A stretch of 64,000 bases of DNA from JBBSJZ01 sp041739875. Lineage in GTDB: Bacteria > Planctomycetota > Planctomycetia > Pirellulales > Pirellulaceae. This document shows, in pieces, positions 7,465 to 15,804 of this stretch. The notes beneath the pieces were generated by a model. It was not told the DNA's origin and ran no database searches. It was given only the letters and a program-made list of their open reading frames with translations. The position numbers and the translations under genes are program-made. The DNA lies in assembly GCA_041739875.1 (NCBI GenBank), contig JBGSNA010000182.1, positions 61,252 through 125,251 of the forward strand, in the 5' to 3' direction. The first letter of the stretch is position 1. Each line of letters begins with the position of its first letter.

Positions 7465-8010
7465 ATGCAAACGATTGACGTGAAACAGTTGGCCGAGAAG
7501 CACAGCCAGAGCGAAGTCGAATTGATCGATGTTCGTATGCCAAGCGAATATCGCGAGATTCATGCTGAGTGTGCTCGCAACGTTCCGCTAGATTCACTGG
7601 ACCCCAAATCGGTGATGGCGGCGCGCAACGGCTCGTCCAGCCAACCTCTCTACGTGATTTGTCGCGGTGGAAATCGCTCCACACAAGCGTGCCAAAAGTT
7701 TATCGACCAAGGCTACGAGAATGTCGTCAATGTCGAAGGCGGCACGATGGCATGGGAGAAGGCTGGGTTGCCAGTCGTGCGAGGGAAGAAGTCATTGCCA
7801 TTGATGCAGCAGGTCCAAATCACAGCTGGGTTTTTAACACTCTTGGGTGTCGTGCTGGCGTACTTCGTTCATCCGTACTTTGTTGGTTTGTCCGCATTTG
7901 TCGGCGCGGGGCTGATGTTTGCCGGTGCGACGGGCTTATGCCCGATGGCGTCGATGATTGCCAAGTTGCCGTGGAATCAATGCTCAGGCGGGGGTTCATG
8001 TTCGGTCTAG
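7465..8010 (+). CDS. Rhodanese-DUF2892 membrane protein (YgaP-like)
   Basis: A rhodanese domain (residues 1-105) with active-site loop C66-RGGNRS is fused to a DUF2892 region with two membrane helices (about 115-160). This is the layout of E. coli YgaP. Rhodaneses carry sulfane sulfur on the loop cysteine as a persulfide; the membrane part may pass sulfur or thiocyanate across the inner membrane. The C-terminus is cysteine-bearing ('QCSGGGSCSV'). The ATG at 7465 follows a poor ribosome site; an upstream in-frame TTG was not chosen. The last 13 bases overlap the exporter gene. Confidence 0.88.
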   Translation: MQTIDVKQLAEKHSQSEVELIDVRMPSEYREIHAECARNVPLDSLDPKSVMAARNGSSSQPLYVICRGGNRSTQACQKFIDQGYENVVNVEGGTMAWEKAGLPVVRGKKSLPLMQQVQITAGFLTLLGVVLAYFVHPYFVGLSAFVGAGLMFAGATGLCPMASMIAKLPWNQCSGGGSCSV

Positions 8011-8822
8011 CCATCCTGTTCGGCTGTGCCGTTGGCTTTGCACTGGGTTTGACCGGTGGTGGCGGCGGCATCTTCGCTGTGCCATTGCTGGTCTATGGAC
8101 TTGATGTGATGCCACGCGAAGCCGTGGGGATATCTTTGGCCGCTGTGGCCGGCACTGCGTTTTTTGGTGCCGTTCCGCGAATCGTTCGTGGTGAAGTCGA
8201 GTTTCGTACTGGCTTGCTGTTTGCAGTGGCTGGCATGCTCGGAGCCCCGATTGGCTCGTACATGTCGACGCGCGTTCCGCAAAACGTCTTGCTGTTGATG
8301 TTTGCAATGTTGATGTTGGTGGTCGCACAACGCATGTGGTCCAAGGCTCGCAATCCTATTCTAGCGAGCGGTGTTTGCTCGACCGAGGGCGAACCGGGGC
8401 GGGATCGAAGTGCTTGTCAACGTGATCGCGATGGCAAGTTAAGGTTGACGTCACGCTGCGCGCGATTGCTTGTGCTTGTCGGGCTGGTGACCGGCGTGCT
8501 TTCTGGGATGTTCGGTGTGGGCGGCGGGTTTGTGATCGTGCCTGCGTTAGTGATTTTCAGTGGCATGGCTATTCACCAAGCTGTTGGGACTTCGTTATTC
8601 GTCATCGTCTTGGTCAGTCTCAGTGGCGTTACGTCGCACATCGCAGGCGGCAATGAGCTGTCATGGGAAATGACGCTGCAATTCATGCTCGGCGGGTTCG
8701 CGGGCATGTGGGTTGGGGGCATCGTTGCAACGCGATTGAATGGCCCAACACTTCAAAAAACGTTTTCAATCGCGGTCGTGTTGGTCGCGATGTTTGTGGT
8801 TTTCAAATCGGTGGTGCTGTAA
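7998..8822 (+). CDS. TauE/SafE family anion permease (sulfite/organosulfonate exporter type)
   Basis: This 274-residue polytopic protein has the two-fold TauE/SafE pattern: 'GLTGGGGGIFAVP' near the N-terminus and the matching 'GMFGVGGGFVIVP' in the second half. The halves are joined by a hydrophilic linker (about residues 118-155) that carries three cysteines. Relatives export sulfite, sulfoacetate or thiosulfate. It starts inside the 3' end of the rhodanese gene (ATG 7998; 7980 also possible), implying co-translation. Its place between rhodanese and persulfide dioxygenase fits removal of sulfite made by that enzyme. Confidence 0.88.
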   Translation: MFGLAILFGCAVGFALGLTGGGGGIFAVPLLVYGLDVMPREAVGISLAAVAGTAFFGAVPRIVRGEVEFRTGLLFAVAGMLGAPIGSYMSTRVPQNVLLLMFAMLMLVVAQRMWSKARNPILASGVCSTEGEPGRDRSACQRDRDGKLRLTSRCARLLVLVGLVTGVLSGMFGVGGGFVIVPALVIFSGMAIHQAVGTSLFVIVLVSLSGVTSHIAGGNELSWEMTLQFMLGGFAGMWVGGIVATRLNGPTLQKTFSIAVVLVAMFVVFKSVVL

Positions 8823-8855
8823 GGAATATCGTTCCTATCAAGGGAGAACTAAATC

Positions 8856-10304
8856 ATGTTGCTCAAATACTTCTACGACGAAAAACTCGCACACGCTTCT
8901 TACATGGTCGGATGCCAGCGGACCAAACAAGCGGTGATTGTGGACCCAGGTCGCGACATCGAGCAATACATCGCGATGGCAGAAAAACAAGGCGTCCAGA
9001 TCGTCGCGGTGGCGGAGACGCATATTCACGCAGACTACGTCTCCGGTGCTCGCGAACTCGCGGATCGCGTGAACGCAACCTTGTTTGTGTCCGACGAAGG
9101 GCCTGCGGAATGGAAATACTTGTATCTCGATGGATACGATTTCCAAAAACTGCATGAAGGAGATCACTTCATGATCGGAAACATACGATTGGATGTCTTG
9201 CACACACCCGGACATACGCCCGAGAGCATCTCCTTTGTGCTGACCGATCAAGGCGGCGGAGCGAATATGCCAATGGGGATTTTTACTGGCGACTTTGTGT
9301 TTGTCGGTTCCATTGGTCGCCCTGACTTACTCGAAGAAGCTGCCGGTTTGATGGGTACCGCCGAACCAGGCGCTCGCGATTTGTTCAAGTCCGCCCAACG
9401 CTTCAAGTCACTTCCGGATTACTTGCAAGTTTGGCCAGCTCATGGTGCAGGCAGCGCCTGTGGAAAAGGGCTCGGTGCCATCCCCTCGTCGACCGTTGGC
9501 TACGAAAAGCTCTTTAATCCGGCGCTTCAGTTTACGGATGAAGACGAGTTTGTGCGCTACATCTTGGCTGACCAACCGGAAGCTCCAACATACTTTGCTG
9601 TAATGAAGCGTGTGAACAAAGAAGGCCCACGGATTCTTGGTGCGGGACATCACCACGAAATGCTCGATGTTGCGAGAGTGAACGAAGCAGTCCGATCCGG
9701 TACGGTGATTGACCTGGCGGCATCGCGTGATTTCGCGCAAGGCCATGTTCCAGGAACGATTAACATTCCTTTGGGCATGCTGGCCGCGTGGGCGGGTTGG
9801 CTGGTTGAATACGATCGACCCACTTACCTGATCTGTGAACCTAGCCAATTGGAAGAAGCGGCACGCGTCTTGCACAAGATAGGCGTGGAGAAAATCGCTG
9901 GCGCTTTCGCGACCAACGCCGTGCGATCGCACAACTTGGCGACGCAAGCGTACTCAAGTGGCACACCCGCAGAACTCGTTCACCGCATTGAATCGGGAGA
10001 GGTCAAACTCATCGACGTTCGTTCGGACGATGAGTGGAACGAGGGACACATCGATCAAGCGGAGCATCGATTTCTTGGTCGCTTGCCAAAACACCTCGAT
10101 GAATTGTCACGAAATGAACCGTTGGTGGTTCAGTGCCGCAGTGGTGCACGATCGGCGATTGGCGTAAGTGTCTTGCAAGCCAACGGATTCAAAAATGTGG
10201 TCAACTTAACCGGTGGCTACACTGCCTGGACGAATCATAAGTTAACGAGCGCGAAATCAATATCCTCAAAAGAGATCGTATCCTGTAACAACTGTCAAAC
10301 TTAA
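8856..10304 (+). CDS. Persulfide dioxygenase (ETHE1-like) fused to two rhodanese domains
   Basis: The N-terminal metallo-beta-lactamase domain (about 1-240) has THIHADYVSG at 55-64, 'GHTPES' near 118 and GDFVFVGSIGRPDL near 148, the ETHE1/Blh signature for a mononuclear-iron persulfide dioxygenase that turns glutathione persulfide into sulfite. Two rhodanese domains follow. The first (about 265-345) has 'YLICEPSQ' in place of an active loop and looks catalytically inactive. The second (about 370-460) has C427-RSGARS and should be active. Good ribosome site AAGGGAG. Such PDO-rhodanese fusions couple persulfide oxidation to thiosulfate formation. Confidence 0.92.
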   Translation: MLLKYFYDEKLAHASYMVGCQRTKQAVIVDPGRDIEQYIAMAEKQGVQIVAVAETHIHADYVSGARELADRVNATLFVSDEGPAEWKYLYLDGYDFQKLHEGDHFMIGNIRLDVLHTPGHTPESISFVLTDQGGGANMPMGIFTGDFVFVGSIGRPDLLEEAAGLMGTAEPGARDLFKSAQRFKSLPDYLQVWPAHGAGSACGKGLGAIPSSTVGYEKLFNPALQFTDEDEFVRYILADQPEAPTYFAVMKRVNKEGPRILGAGHHHEMLDVARVNEAVRSGTVIDLAASRDFAQGHVPGTINIPLGMLAAWAGWLVEYDRPTYLICEPSQLEEAARVLHKIGVEKIAGAFATNAVRSHNLATQAYSSGTPAELVHRIESGEVKLIDVRSDDEWNEGHIDQAEHRFLGRLPKHLDELSRNEPLVVQCRSGARSAIGVSVLQANGFKNVVNLTGGYTAWTNHKLTSAKSISSKEIVSCNNCQT

Positions 10305-10457
10305 GCAAAATCGGTGGCGACCTCCGTGCAGTTACGCTCGCACTCGTGTGCTTCCGTCAATCCTGTGTCGTCTAAATCTAGACTGTGCTGCCCAAGTCAT
10401 GGGCCGCCCAAGTGAATCGTCAACTATCCATTAACTCAAACCAAATGAGCAACAAGC

Positions 10458-10937
10458 ATGTCGAAAACAACCACGATCGAGAACCTGCAACGCGCTCTGT
10501 CGATGGAGCTGACCGCAATGCACCAATACCAGCTTCATGCATGCGTGTTGGATGATTGGGGTCTGGGACTGTTAGCCACAAAGATGCGAGAGGAGTTGCA
10601 TGAGGAGCTCGGGCATTCAGAAGAATACTTGGTTCGCATTCTATTCTTGAAAGGCGATCCAAAGCTGACATTGGCGAAAACACCTGTTCGTGCAACCTCG
10701 TTAAAGCAGATGTTCGAGACGGACTTGAAGGACGAAAAGGAAGCGATCGAGTTCTATACAACGGCCTCAATTCAAGCGAGTGAAGACCGAGACATCGGAA
10801 CTCGCCAACTGTTCGAACGAATTGCCGTGGACGAAGAGGGGCACGCAAGTTGGCTGGAATTGCAAATTGATTTGCTCGAACGCATGGGGGAACCCGCTTA
10901 TATCGCAAAACACATGTCGACGAATTCGCAAACTTAG
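10458..10937 (+). CDS. Bacterioferritin/ferritin-like diiron protein
   Basis: This is a 159-residue four-helix bundle with ferroxidase-type ligands: Glu17, E50-x-x-H53, Glu93 and E126-x-x-H129. Spacing and length match the bacterioferritin (cytochrome b1) family. It would store iron or remove peroxide. It sits inside the sulfur gene run about 150 bases after the persulfide dioxygenase, in a gap without visible elements, so it may be expressed with the cluster or from its own promoter. Iron supply or protection against Fenton chemistry during sulfide stress is a possible reason for the linkage. Confidence 0.82.
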   Translation: MSKTTTIENLQRALSMELTAMHQYQLHACVLDDWGLGLLATKMREELHEELGHSEEYLVRILFLKGDPKLTLAKTPVRATSLKQMFETDLKDEKEAIEFYTTASIQASEDRDIGTRQLFERIAVDEEGHASWLELQIDLLERMGEPAYIAKHMSTNSQT

Positions 10938-10976
10938 ATCACTCTTTTTTCTTCACATTTTCATAGGAGCTATCTC

Positions 10977-12245
10977 ATGGTTCGCAACGCGTCTCTGTTG
11001 ACTGTTTTGTTTCTTTTACTCATTGATACCGCACCCGTGCCTGCACAGGATCCAGCCGCACAGGATCAATCTGGACAGCGTCGCGGGCAAAGTTTTGGGA
11101 ACGGAAAAGGATTTCGTGGCGGACAGGGCCCAGGGTTTGGACAGGGCCGAGGAATGATGAATCATGCGAGGCCAAGCGATCAAGCAGCTACACCGCATGA
11201 ACTTCGTTTTCCCGTGATCCCAAATCATGGTGGTGTGGTTCATCTGCCACAGGCTGCACAGCAACCTCGCGCAGGAACGAAGTTGCTAGTGGATTTGACG
11301 AGTGGCGGTGACGCCGACAAGCTCAACTCCGGGCTCGAGAAAGTGGCTAAGTATGTGAACATCTACGCGGGTGGCGGAGCGAAGCCAGCGAAGATGAAGA
11401 TCGCAGTGGTCTTTCATGGCGAAGCGACCCTTGCCGTGCTCAGCCCTCAAGCGTACTCCGCCAAGTTTAATACTGACGGAAATCCCAATTTGGAACTGCT
11501 ACAACAACTTCAAGAGTCGGGTGTCGAACTCTATGTGTGTGGCCAATCGCTGATCTCGAAAGGGTCCGTGCCTGAGGATGTTGTCGGGTTCGTCCAGACC
11601 GCAGTATCCGCCTTGACGGCAGTCGTGAATCTTCAAAGCGACGGCTACGCGTATCTCCCGATCGCATCGGCGGCGCCAGCCAAACCACAACCAACCTCCG
11701 AGAATGACGCAGTCCTCCCGAACCAGGATGATCATGCTCACGGGCCCATGCCGGGCCAAAATATGGGAAGAGGAATGGGGCAAGGAATGGGAAGAGGCCC
11801 CGGCGCGATGCAAGGGATGCAAGGCGACATGACAACCTTGCACGCCATGTTCGCTGATCGTGACAAGATCAAACGGACCGTCACCGATCTTGCTGATGGT
11901 GCCGAGGCAACGACGGAATCTGACGACCCTGCGATCGCCAGTATGCTGAAAGAACATGTTCCAGCCATGGAAGACCGAGTCATTGGCAACAATCCGCTGC
12001 CCCCGATGACATTTCATCCGATCTTCGTCGAGTTGATCAAGCACGCCAAAGATTACTCACTCTCCTATGAAGAAACTGAGAAAGGGATAAAAGTAAAGTA
12101 CCAGTCGGACGATCCCTTTGTCGTGATGCTGGTTCAGGAACACGCGAAATTGGTCAGCCGTTTTATCAAGAATGGCATGGAGGAAATTCACACTCCGTAC
12201 ACGTTGCCACAATCGTCCAAGGAGCCCGAAACCGATGGGCGTTAA
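10977..12245 (+). CDS. Exported DsrE-fold protein with Gly/Met/Arg-rich segments
   Basis: A signal peptide (cut near residue 24) leads to a Gly/Arg/Gln-rich stretch (about 28-65), then a DsrE/DsrF-like domain (about 95-225: 'KLLVDLTSGG', 'KIAVVFHGEA', 'GVELYVCGQS'). DsrE proteins carry sulfane sulfur on a cysteine; Cys in 'YVCGQS' is the matching site. A second low-complexity block rich in GMG and QGM (about 258-290) separates it from a C-terminal helical region (about 295-405) with many His, Met and acidic residues, which I do not recognise. An AGGAG ribosome site precedes the ATG. This is a periplasmic sulfur carrier candidate with an unusual architecture. Confidence 0.75.
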   Translation: MVRNASLLTVLFLLLIDTAPVPAQDPAAQDQSGQRRGQSFGNGKGFRGGQGPGFGQGRGMMNHARPSDQAATPHELRFPVIPNHGGVVHLPQAAQQPRAGTKLLVDLTSGGDADKLNSGLEKVAKYVNIYAGGGAKPAKMKIAVVFHGEATLAVLSPQAYSAKFNTDGNPNLELLQQLQESGVELYVCGQSLISKGSVPEDVVGFVQTAVSALTAVVNLQSDGYAYLPIASAAPAKPQPTSENDAVLPNQDDHAHGPMPGQNMGRGMGQGMGRGPGAMQGMQGDMTTLHAMFADRDKIKRTVTDLADGAEATTESDDPAIASMLKEHVPAMEDRVIGNNPLPPMTFHPIFVELIKHAKDYSLSYEETEKGIKVKYQSDDPFVVMLVQEHAKLVSRFIKNGMEEIHTPYTLPQSSKEPETDGR

Positions 12246-12258
12246 CGAAAGCCGATGT

Positions 12259-12870
12259 ATGAACCGAATCCACGCCCTAGGTTGGCGCGGAGCCGTTGCA
12301 ATGGCTTTTTTCCTGAGTGGCTGTTCGTCATCCGAGCGGGTGCCCAAGACAGTCGACAAGGAAGATCCAATTCCCGTCTCGATTGTGGAAGGTGCTACGC
12401 CCACTGAAAATCAGCAAGATCGCATGTTGGCGGCCAAGGAAGCTTTGTTCAAAAAGTTGTCCGCTCGCTTGATGGAGGTGATGACCAGCCAAGGCCCAGC
12501 CGCTGCAATCTTAGTCTGTCAAAAAGAAGCACCAAAGATTGCCGTCGAAGTAAGCGAAGAGCATGGCCTTCAAATTGGTCGCACCGGAGTGCGTTTACGC
12601 AACCCCAATAACGCTGCGCCCCAGTGGGCCATTGCGTTGACTCAGGCCGGCACGGACACGCCAACATTCGCAACGCTCAACAACGGTCATGCGGCGGCTC
12701 TATTGCCGATCAAATTGCAGACTCAATGCTTAGTGTGTCACGGACCAAAACAGACAATCGCTCCTGTCATTCAAGAGCAACTCTCTAAGCTCTATCCCGA
12801 CGATCAAGCCACTGGTTTCGAAGAAGGTGAGCTGAGAGGTTGGTTTTGGGTCGAGTTAGCCGACGGCTAA
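12259..12870 (+). CDS. DUF3365-type single-heme c lipoprotein
   Basis: A lipobox (LSGC, about residues 19-22 from ATG 12259) marks a lipoprotein. One c-type heme motif lies near the C-terminus: C157-LVC160-H161. The layout, 'QGPAAAILVCQKEAPKIA' split over residues 78-94 and later 'VRLRNPNNAAP', matches the DUF3365/Tll0287-like sensor or cytochrome family. It would be anchored on the periplasmic face and could shuttle electrons for the sulfur enzymes. An ATG 24 bases upstream is also in frame but would overlap the DsrE gene and spoil the leader. Confidence 0.8.
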   Translation: MNRIHALGWRGAVAMAFFLSGCSSSERVPKTVDKEDPIPVSIVEGATPTENQQDRMLAAKEALFKKLSARLMEVMTSQGPAAAILVCQKEAPKIAVEVSEEHGLQIGRTGVRLRNPNNAAPQWAIALTQAGTDTPTFATLNNGHAAALLPIKLQTQCLVCHGPKQTIAPVIQEQLSKLYPDDQATGFEEGELRGWFWVELADG

Positions 12871-12933
12871 TCGACGGTCGCTCAGCCACGAAACATTTTG
12901 ATTTAACGGATTTCTAGTCAACGAGAGTAACTC

Positions 12934-13467
12934 ATGAATACACGAAACGTTCTCAATATTGTCGCGTTCATTCTTCTTGCGAACGTTCAAGCGTCGGTGG
13001 CGGCGGCGCAATTCGGTGGTCTCTTCGGTGGCCCCAAGATTGCGACAATTGAAACTGGCGACTTGCACAAGATGCTCCAAGCAAGACAACAGGCCCAAGC
13101 AGAAGCCAAAGAAGCCGGCACAGAGCCACCAACGCCAGATTTCGTTGTCGTGGATGTACGAAGCGACGCGGAAGTGAATGTCTCGGTGATTCCAGGAGCA
13201 ATTACGAAAGCACACTACGAAAAGAACAAGAGCCAATATGCCAACCGCTTGGTGATTGCTTACTGTACTGTTGGCGGGCGCAGTGGTGCCTACGCGAAAC
13301 AACTTGCGGGCGACGGCGTCAACGTAAAGAACTACCAGGGCAGCATTCTGAAATGGGTTGATGCCGGGCTGCCACTTGTGACACTCGACGGCATGCCGAC
13401 TAATCGCGTTCACACCTACAGTGACCGCTATCGCATTCCAACAAAATACGAACAGGTGACGGAGTGA
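12934..13467 (+). CDS. Exported single-domain rhodanese
   Basis: The 177-residue protein has a signal peptide (about 1-25), a Gly-rich spacer and one rhodanese domain. The active loop is C111-TVGGRSG, longer than the six-residue loop of classical thiosulfate sulfurtransferases and nearer to Cdc25-type or periplasmic rhodaneses. It would transfer sulfane sulfur in the periplasm. Its stop codon overlaps the GTG start of the FAD oxidoreductase (GTGA), so the two are translated together. That pairing suggests they share a substrate or a sulfur product. Confidence 0.85.
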   Translation: MNTRNVLNIVAFILLANVQASVAAAQFGGLFGGPKIATIETGDLHKMLQARQQAQAEAKEAGTEPPTPDFVVVDVRSDAEVNVSVIPGAITKAHYEKNKSQYANRLVIAYCTVGGRSGAYAKQLAGDGVNVKNYQGSILKWVDAGLPLVTLDGMPTNRVHTYSDRYRIPTKYEQVTE

Positions 13468-14597
13468 ACGCACCTTCGAAGCAAGTCGTTCTCCTTGGCA
13501 TTGGTCACACCAACGCGTATGTCGTCAAGGAATGGGCACAAAATCCGATACCTGGTTGCACGTTGACATGCATCAGCAAGTTCCCGACTGCGACCTATTC
13601 CGGCATGCTTCCGGGAACATTGGGGCGACAATTCAGCGACGATGAGATGCGGATTGACTTGCAAAACCTCGTCGATCACGCTGGTGCGACTTTAATACTC
13701 GCTGAAACTTGTGGACTCGATCTTGAGAACAGCAAAGTTCACTTCTCGAACCATGATTCAATCCCGTTCGACGCGCTCTCTATTGGTGTTGGGTCTGTCC
13801 CTGCGGGATGGAAACAACACGCGGCGTCACCGTTATTGGTGCCGATTAAGCCCATGCAAACTTTTCTCAGTCGATTGAGCGATCGGCTTAAAAAGGCATC
13901 GGCGAACAGAAACAAATCGTTACGAATTGCGATTGTCGGCGGTGGCGTCGCGAGTCTTGAAATCGCGTTTTGCTTGCAGGAGCAATTTAACAAAGACGAG
14001 GTTCACAAGGACGCGAAAATCGAAATTTTCACGACGAGCGAGCATGTCGCCGACGGCATGCGGAGCCGCAGTGTTGGTCGCATTGAAAGACTACTTGAGT
14101 CTCGCGGCATTCCCGTCCGAGCCCAGCATCGTGTGGTTGAAGTGGGCGAAAGCGAAATCGTGCAAGATGATGGCTGCCGACATTCAGTCGATTGTGTGAT
14201 CTGGGCAACCGGTGCGGAGGCTCCGCCAGTTTTGAGTGCGCTTGGCTTGGAAACAGACCAACGTGGATTCATCGCGACTCTCCCGACGCTACAATCACTA
14301 TCCGACCCGCGAGTGTTTGCTGTCGGGGACTCTGGAACCGTTATTCAATCTCCATCACCCAAGGCCGGCGTGTATGCCGTTCGCCAGTGCCCTGTGTTGT
14401 GGCACAACTTGCGATCGCTCGTTCAAGGCGGAGCGATGCAAGAGTTCAAGCCGCAGCGAGACTTTCTCAAGCTGCTCAATACGGGCGATGGTAAAGCGTT
14501 GATGCAATATGGTTGGTTCACCACCCACGCACGTTGGTGCTGGAAGCTCAAGACGTGGATCGACAAACATTTCGTTCAGGAATTCCAACTCACCTAA
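13464..14597 (+). CDS. FAD-dependent pyridine-nucleotide-disulfide type oxidoreductase (NDH-2/SQR-like)
   Basis: This 377-residue two-dinucleotide-fold flavoprotein has 'LLGIGHTNA' (about 9-18) for FAD, 'IVGGGVASLE' (about 156-165) for the second nucleotide, and 'VFAVGDSG' (about 284-292) for the FAD ribityl region. It resembles the NDH-2-like domain fused to SelD in many bacteria, here as a stand-alone protein, and more distantly sulfide:quinone reductase. It has no signal peptide. Cysteines occur (e.g. TCIS, ETCG, QCPV) but the SQR triad could not be confirmed. Context suggests sulfide or thiol oxidation to quinone. The GTG start is set by the GTGA overlap with the rhodanese. Confidence 0.78.
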   Translation: MNAPSKQVVLLGIGHTNAYVVKEWAQNPIPGCTLTCISKFPTATYSGMLPGTLGRQFSDDEMRIDLQNLVDHAGATLILAETCGLDLENSKVHFSNHDSIPFDALSIGVGSVPAGWKQHAASPLLVPIKPMQTFLSRLSDRLKKASANRNKSLRIAIVGGGVASLEIAFCLQEQFNKDEVHKDAKIEIFTTSEHVADGMRSRSVGRIERLLESRGIPVRAQHRVVEVGESEIVQDDGCRHSVDCVIWATGAEAPPVLSALGLETDQRGFIATLPTLQSLSDPRVFAVGDSGTVIQSPSPKAGVYAVRQCPVLWHNLRSLVQGGAMQEFKPQRDFLKLLNTGDGKALMQYGWFTTHARWCWKLKTWIDKHFVQEFQLT

Positions 14598-14638
14598 TCT
14601 ATAAATGACTCATTACGACAGCCCCCACCGAGGAACTC

Positions 14639-14854
14639 ATGGCTAACAATACTTGTGAAATGATTGACGATAAAGTGCTACGGTCGCTCAAGCGGCTCGG
14701 CTTCGACGATTGCGAAACTCAAGATTTTCGTGAAGGTCGGCTTGTGCTTTTCTGTCCGAACACAACTCGAAACGATCAAAGCCTCATTCATGTCTCGCTC
14801 AGGCTAATCGCTGGGGTGAATTCAGTCGACTTTGTCACCTCGCCGAATAGCTGA
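14639..14854 (+). CDS. Small BON-like hypothetical protein
   Basis: This 71-residue protein has a good GAGGA ribosome site. Its pattern, 'VLRSLKRLGF' helix, then a strand with 'GRLVLFC', a helix 'LIHVSLRLIAGV' and a final strand 'NSVDFV', matches the alpha-beta layout of BON domains. There is no signal peptide, which is unusual for BON proteins. It lies between the FAD oxidoreductase and the exported methyltransferase and shares their direction, so it is probably in the same transcript. Function is unknown. Confidence 0.55.
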   Translation: MANNTCEMIDDKVLRSLKRLGFDDCETQDFREGRLVLFCPNTTRNDQSLIHVSLRLIAGVNSVDFVTSPNS

Positions 14855-14972
14855 TCACAGGAATTTGGCGAATCACTCGTACGCACAGGGTGAAGACTTG
14901 CGAATCGAGTCCTGCGATACTTGCCAACTGCAACGAAATCAGCACGAACACTTACAACTGGAAAACAGAAGA

Positions 14973-15689
14973 ATGAAACTCACTTTTACCTGTCTAATTT
15001 GTATCGTCTTGCTGGGCCCTGCACAGATCGTTTTGTGCCAAGAAGCTTCACCGCCAGCGAAGGCGGTTCCGCCAGGCATCAATGATAATTTCAAGAGCCT
15101 CGAACTGAACCTCGACGAGTGGATCGAGAAATTCGAAGTCGAGAGCCGCGAGGTGTTCGCAGCTCGCGAGGAAGTCTTGAAAGCATGCGCGATCAAGCCA
15201 GGCGAGAGGATCGCGGACGTCGGCGCAGGAACGGGTTTCTACAGTCGCTTGTTTGCCAAAACGACCGGATGGGACGGATGGGTCTACAGCGTCGACATCG
15301 CACCCAAGTTTCTACAGCATATCGCCGCACGAGCGACGACGGACGGAATCGAAAACTTGACGACCGTGTTGGGAACCGATGTTTCCGTGCGGTTGCCGCC
15401 CGAGTCAGTCGACTTAGTTTTCATCTGCGACACTTATCACCATTTTGAAAGTCCACAGCAATCGCTATCTTCTATTTTTCGTGCTCTCAAACCAGGTGGT
15501 CGGTTGGTGCTCATTGATTTCAACCGAATTCCCGGTGTTTCGCGTGAGTTTCTTATCGGCCATGTTCGAGCCGGTAAAGAAGTCTTCCAGAACGAAGTGA
15601 TTGAAGCCGGTTTCAAATTTGAAGACGAAGTGGAGGTCGAGGCATTTCAAGAGAATTACTTGCTGCGTTTCACCAAGCCAAACAACTAA
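14973..15689 (+). CDS. Exported class I SAM-dependent methyltransferase
   Basis: The 238-residue protein has a clear signal peptide (about 1-23, ending LCQ) followed by a Rossmann methyltransferase fold: motif I 'DVGAGTGFYS', then 'VYSVDIAP', 'VFICDTYHH' and 'LKPGGRLVLIDF'. The same fold without a leader is common in sulfur and metal detoxification (e.g. thiol or arsenite methylation). SAM is not known to be supplied outside the cytoplasm, so export is puzzling. The leader could instead be an uncleaved anchor with a cytoplasmic domain, though orientation is not clear. An upstream GTG in frame was rejected because it would bury the leader. Confidence 0.82.
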   Translation: MKLTFTCLICIVLLGPAQIVLCQEASPPAKAVPPGINDNFKSLELNLDEWIEKFEVESREVFAAREEVLKACAIKPGERIADVGAGTGFYSRLFAKTTGWDGWVYSVDIAPKFLQHIAARATTDGIENLTTVLGTDVSVRLPPESVDLVFICDTYHHFESPQQSLSSIFRALKPGGRLVLIDFNRIPGVSREFLIGHVRAGKEVFQNEVIEAGFKFEDEVEVEAFQENYLLRFTKPNN

Positions 15690-15804
15690 CCTTCTGGTCA
15701 ACCCTAGCATCCCAGATATTTTGTCGCGAGATTCCGTATGCGTGGGAAGGCTTCGATGATGTTCAGTGTCTCGTTCGGTAACTTCATTCGATAAGGTGGT
15801 TGAG

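Noticed and set aside
7569..7997. Upstream extension of the TauE/SafE frame
   Set aside because: It overlaps the rhodanese gene in another frame and contains no membrane or family features; the family begins at the start near 7998.
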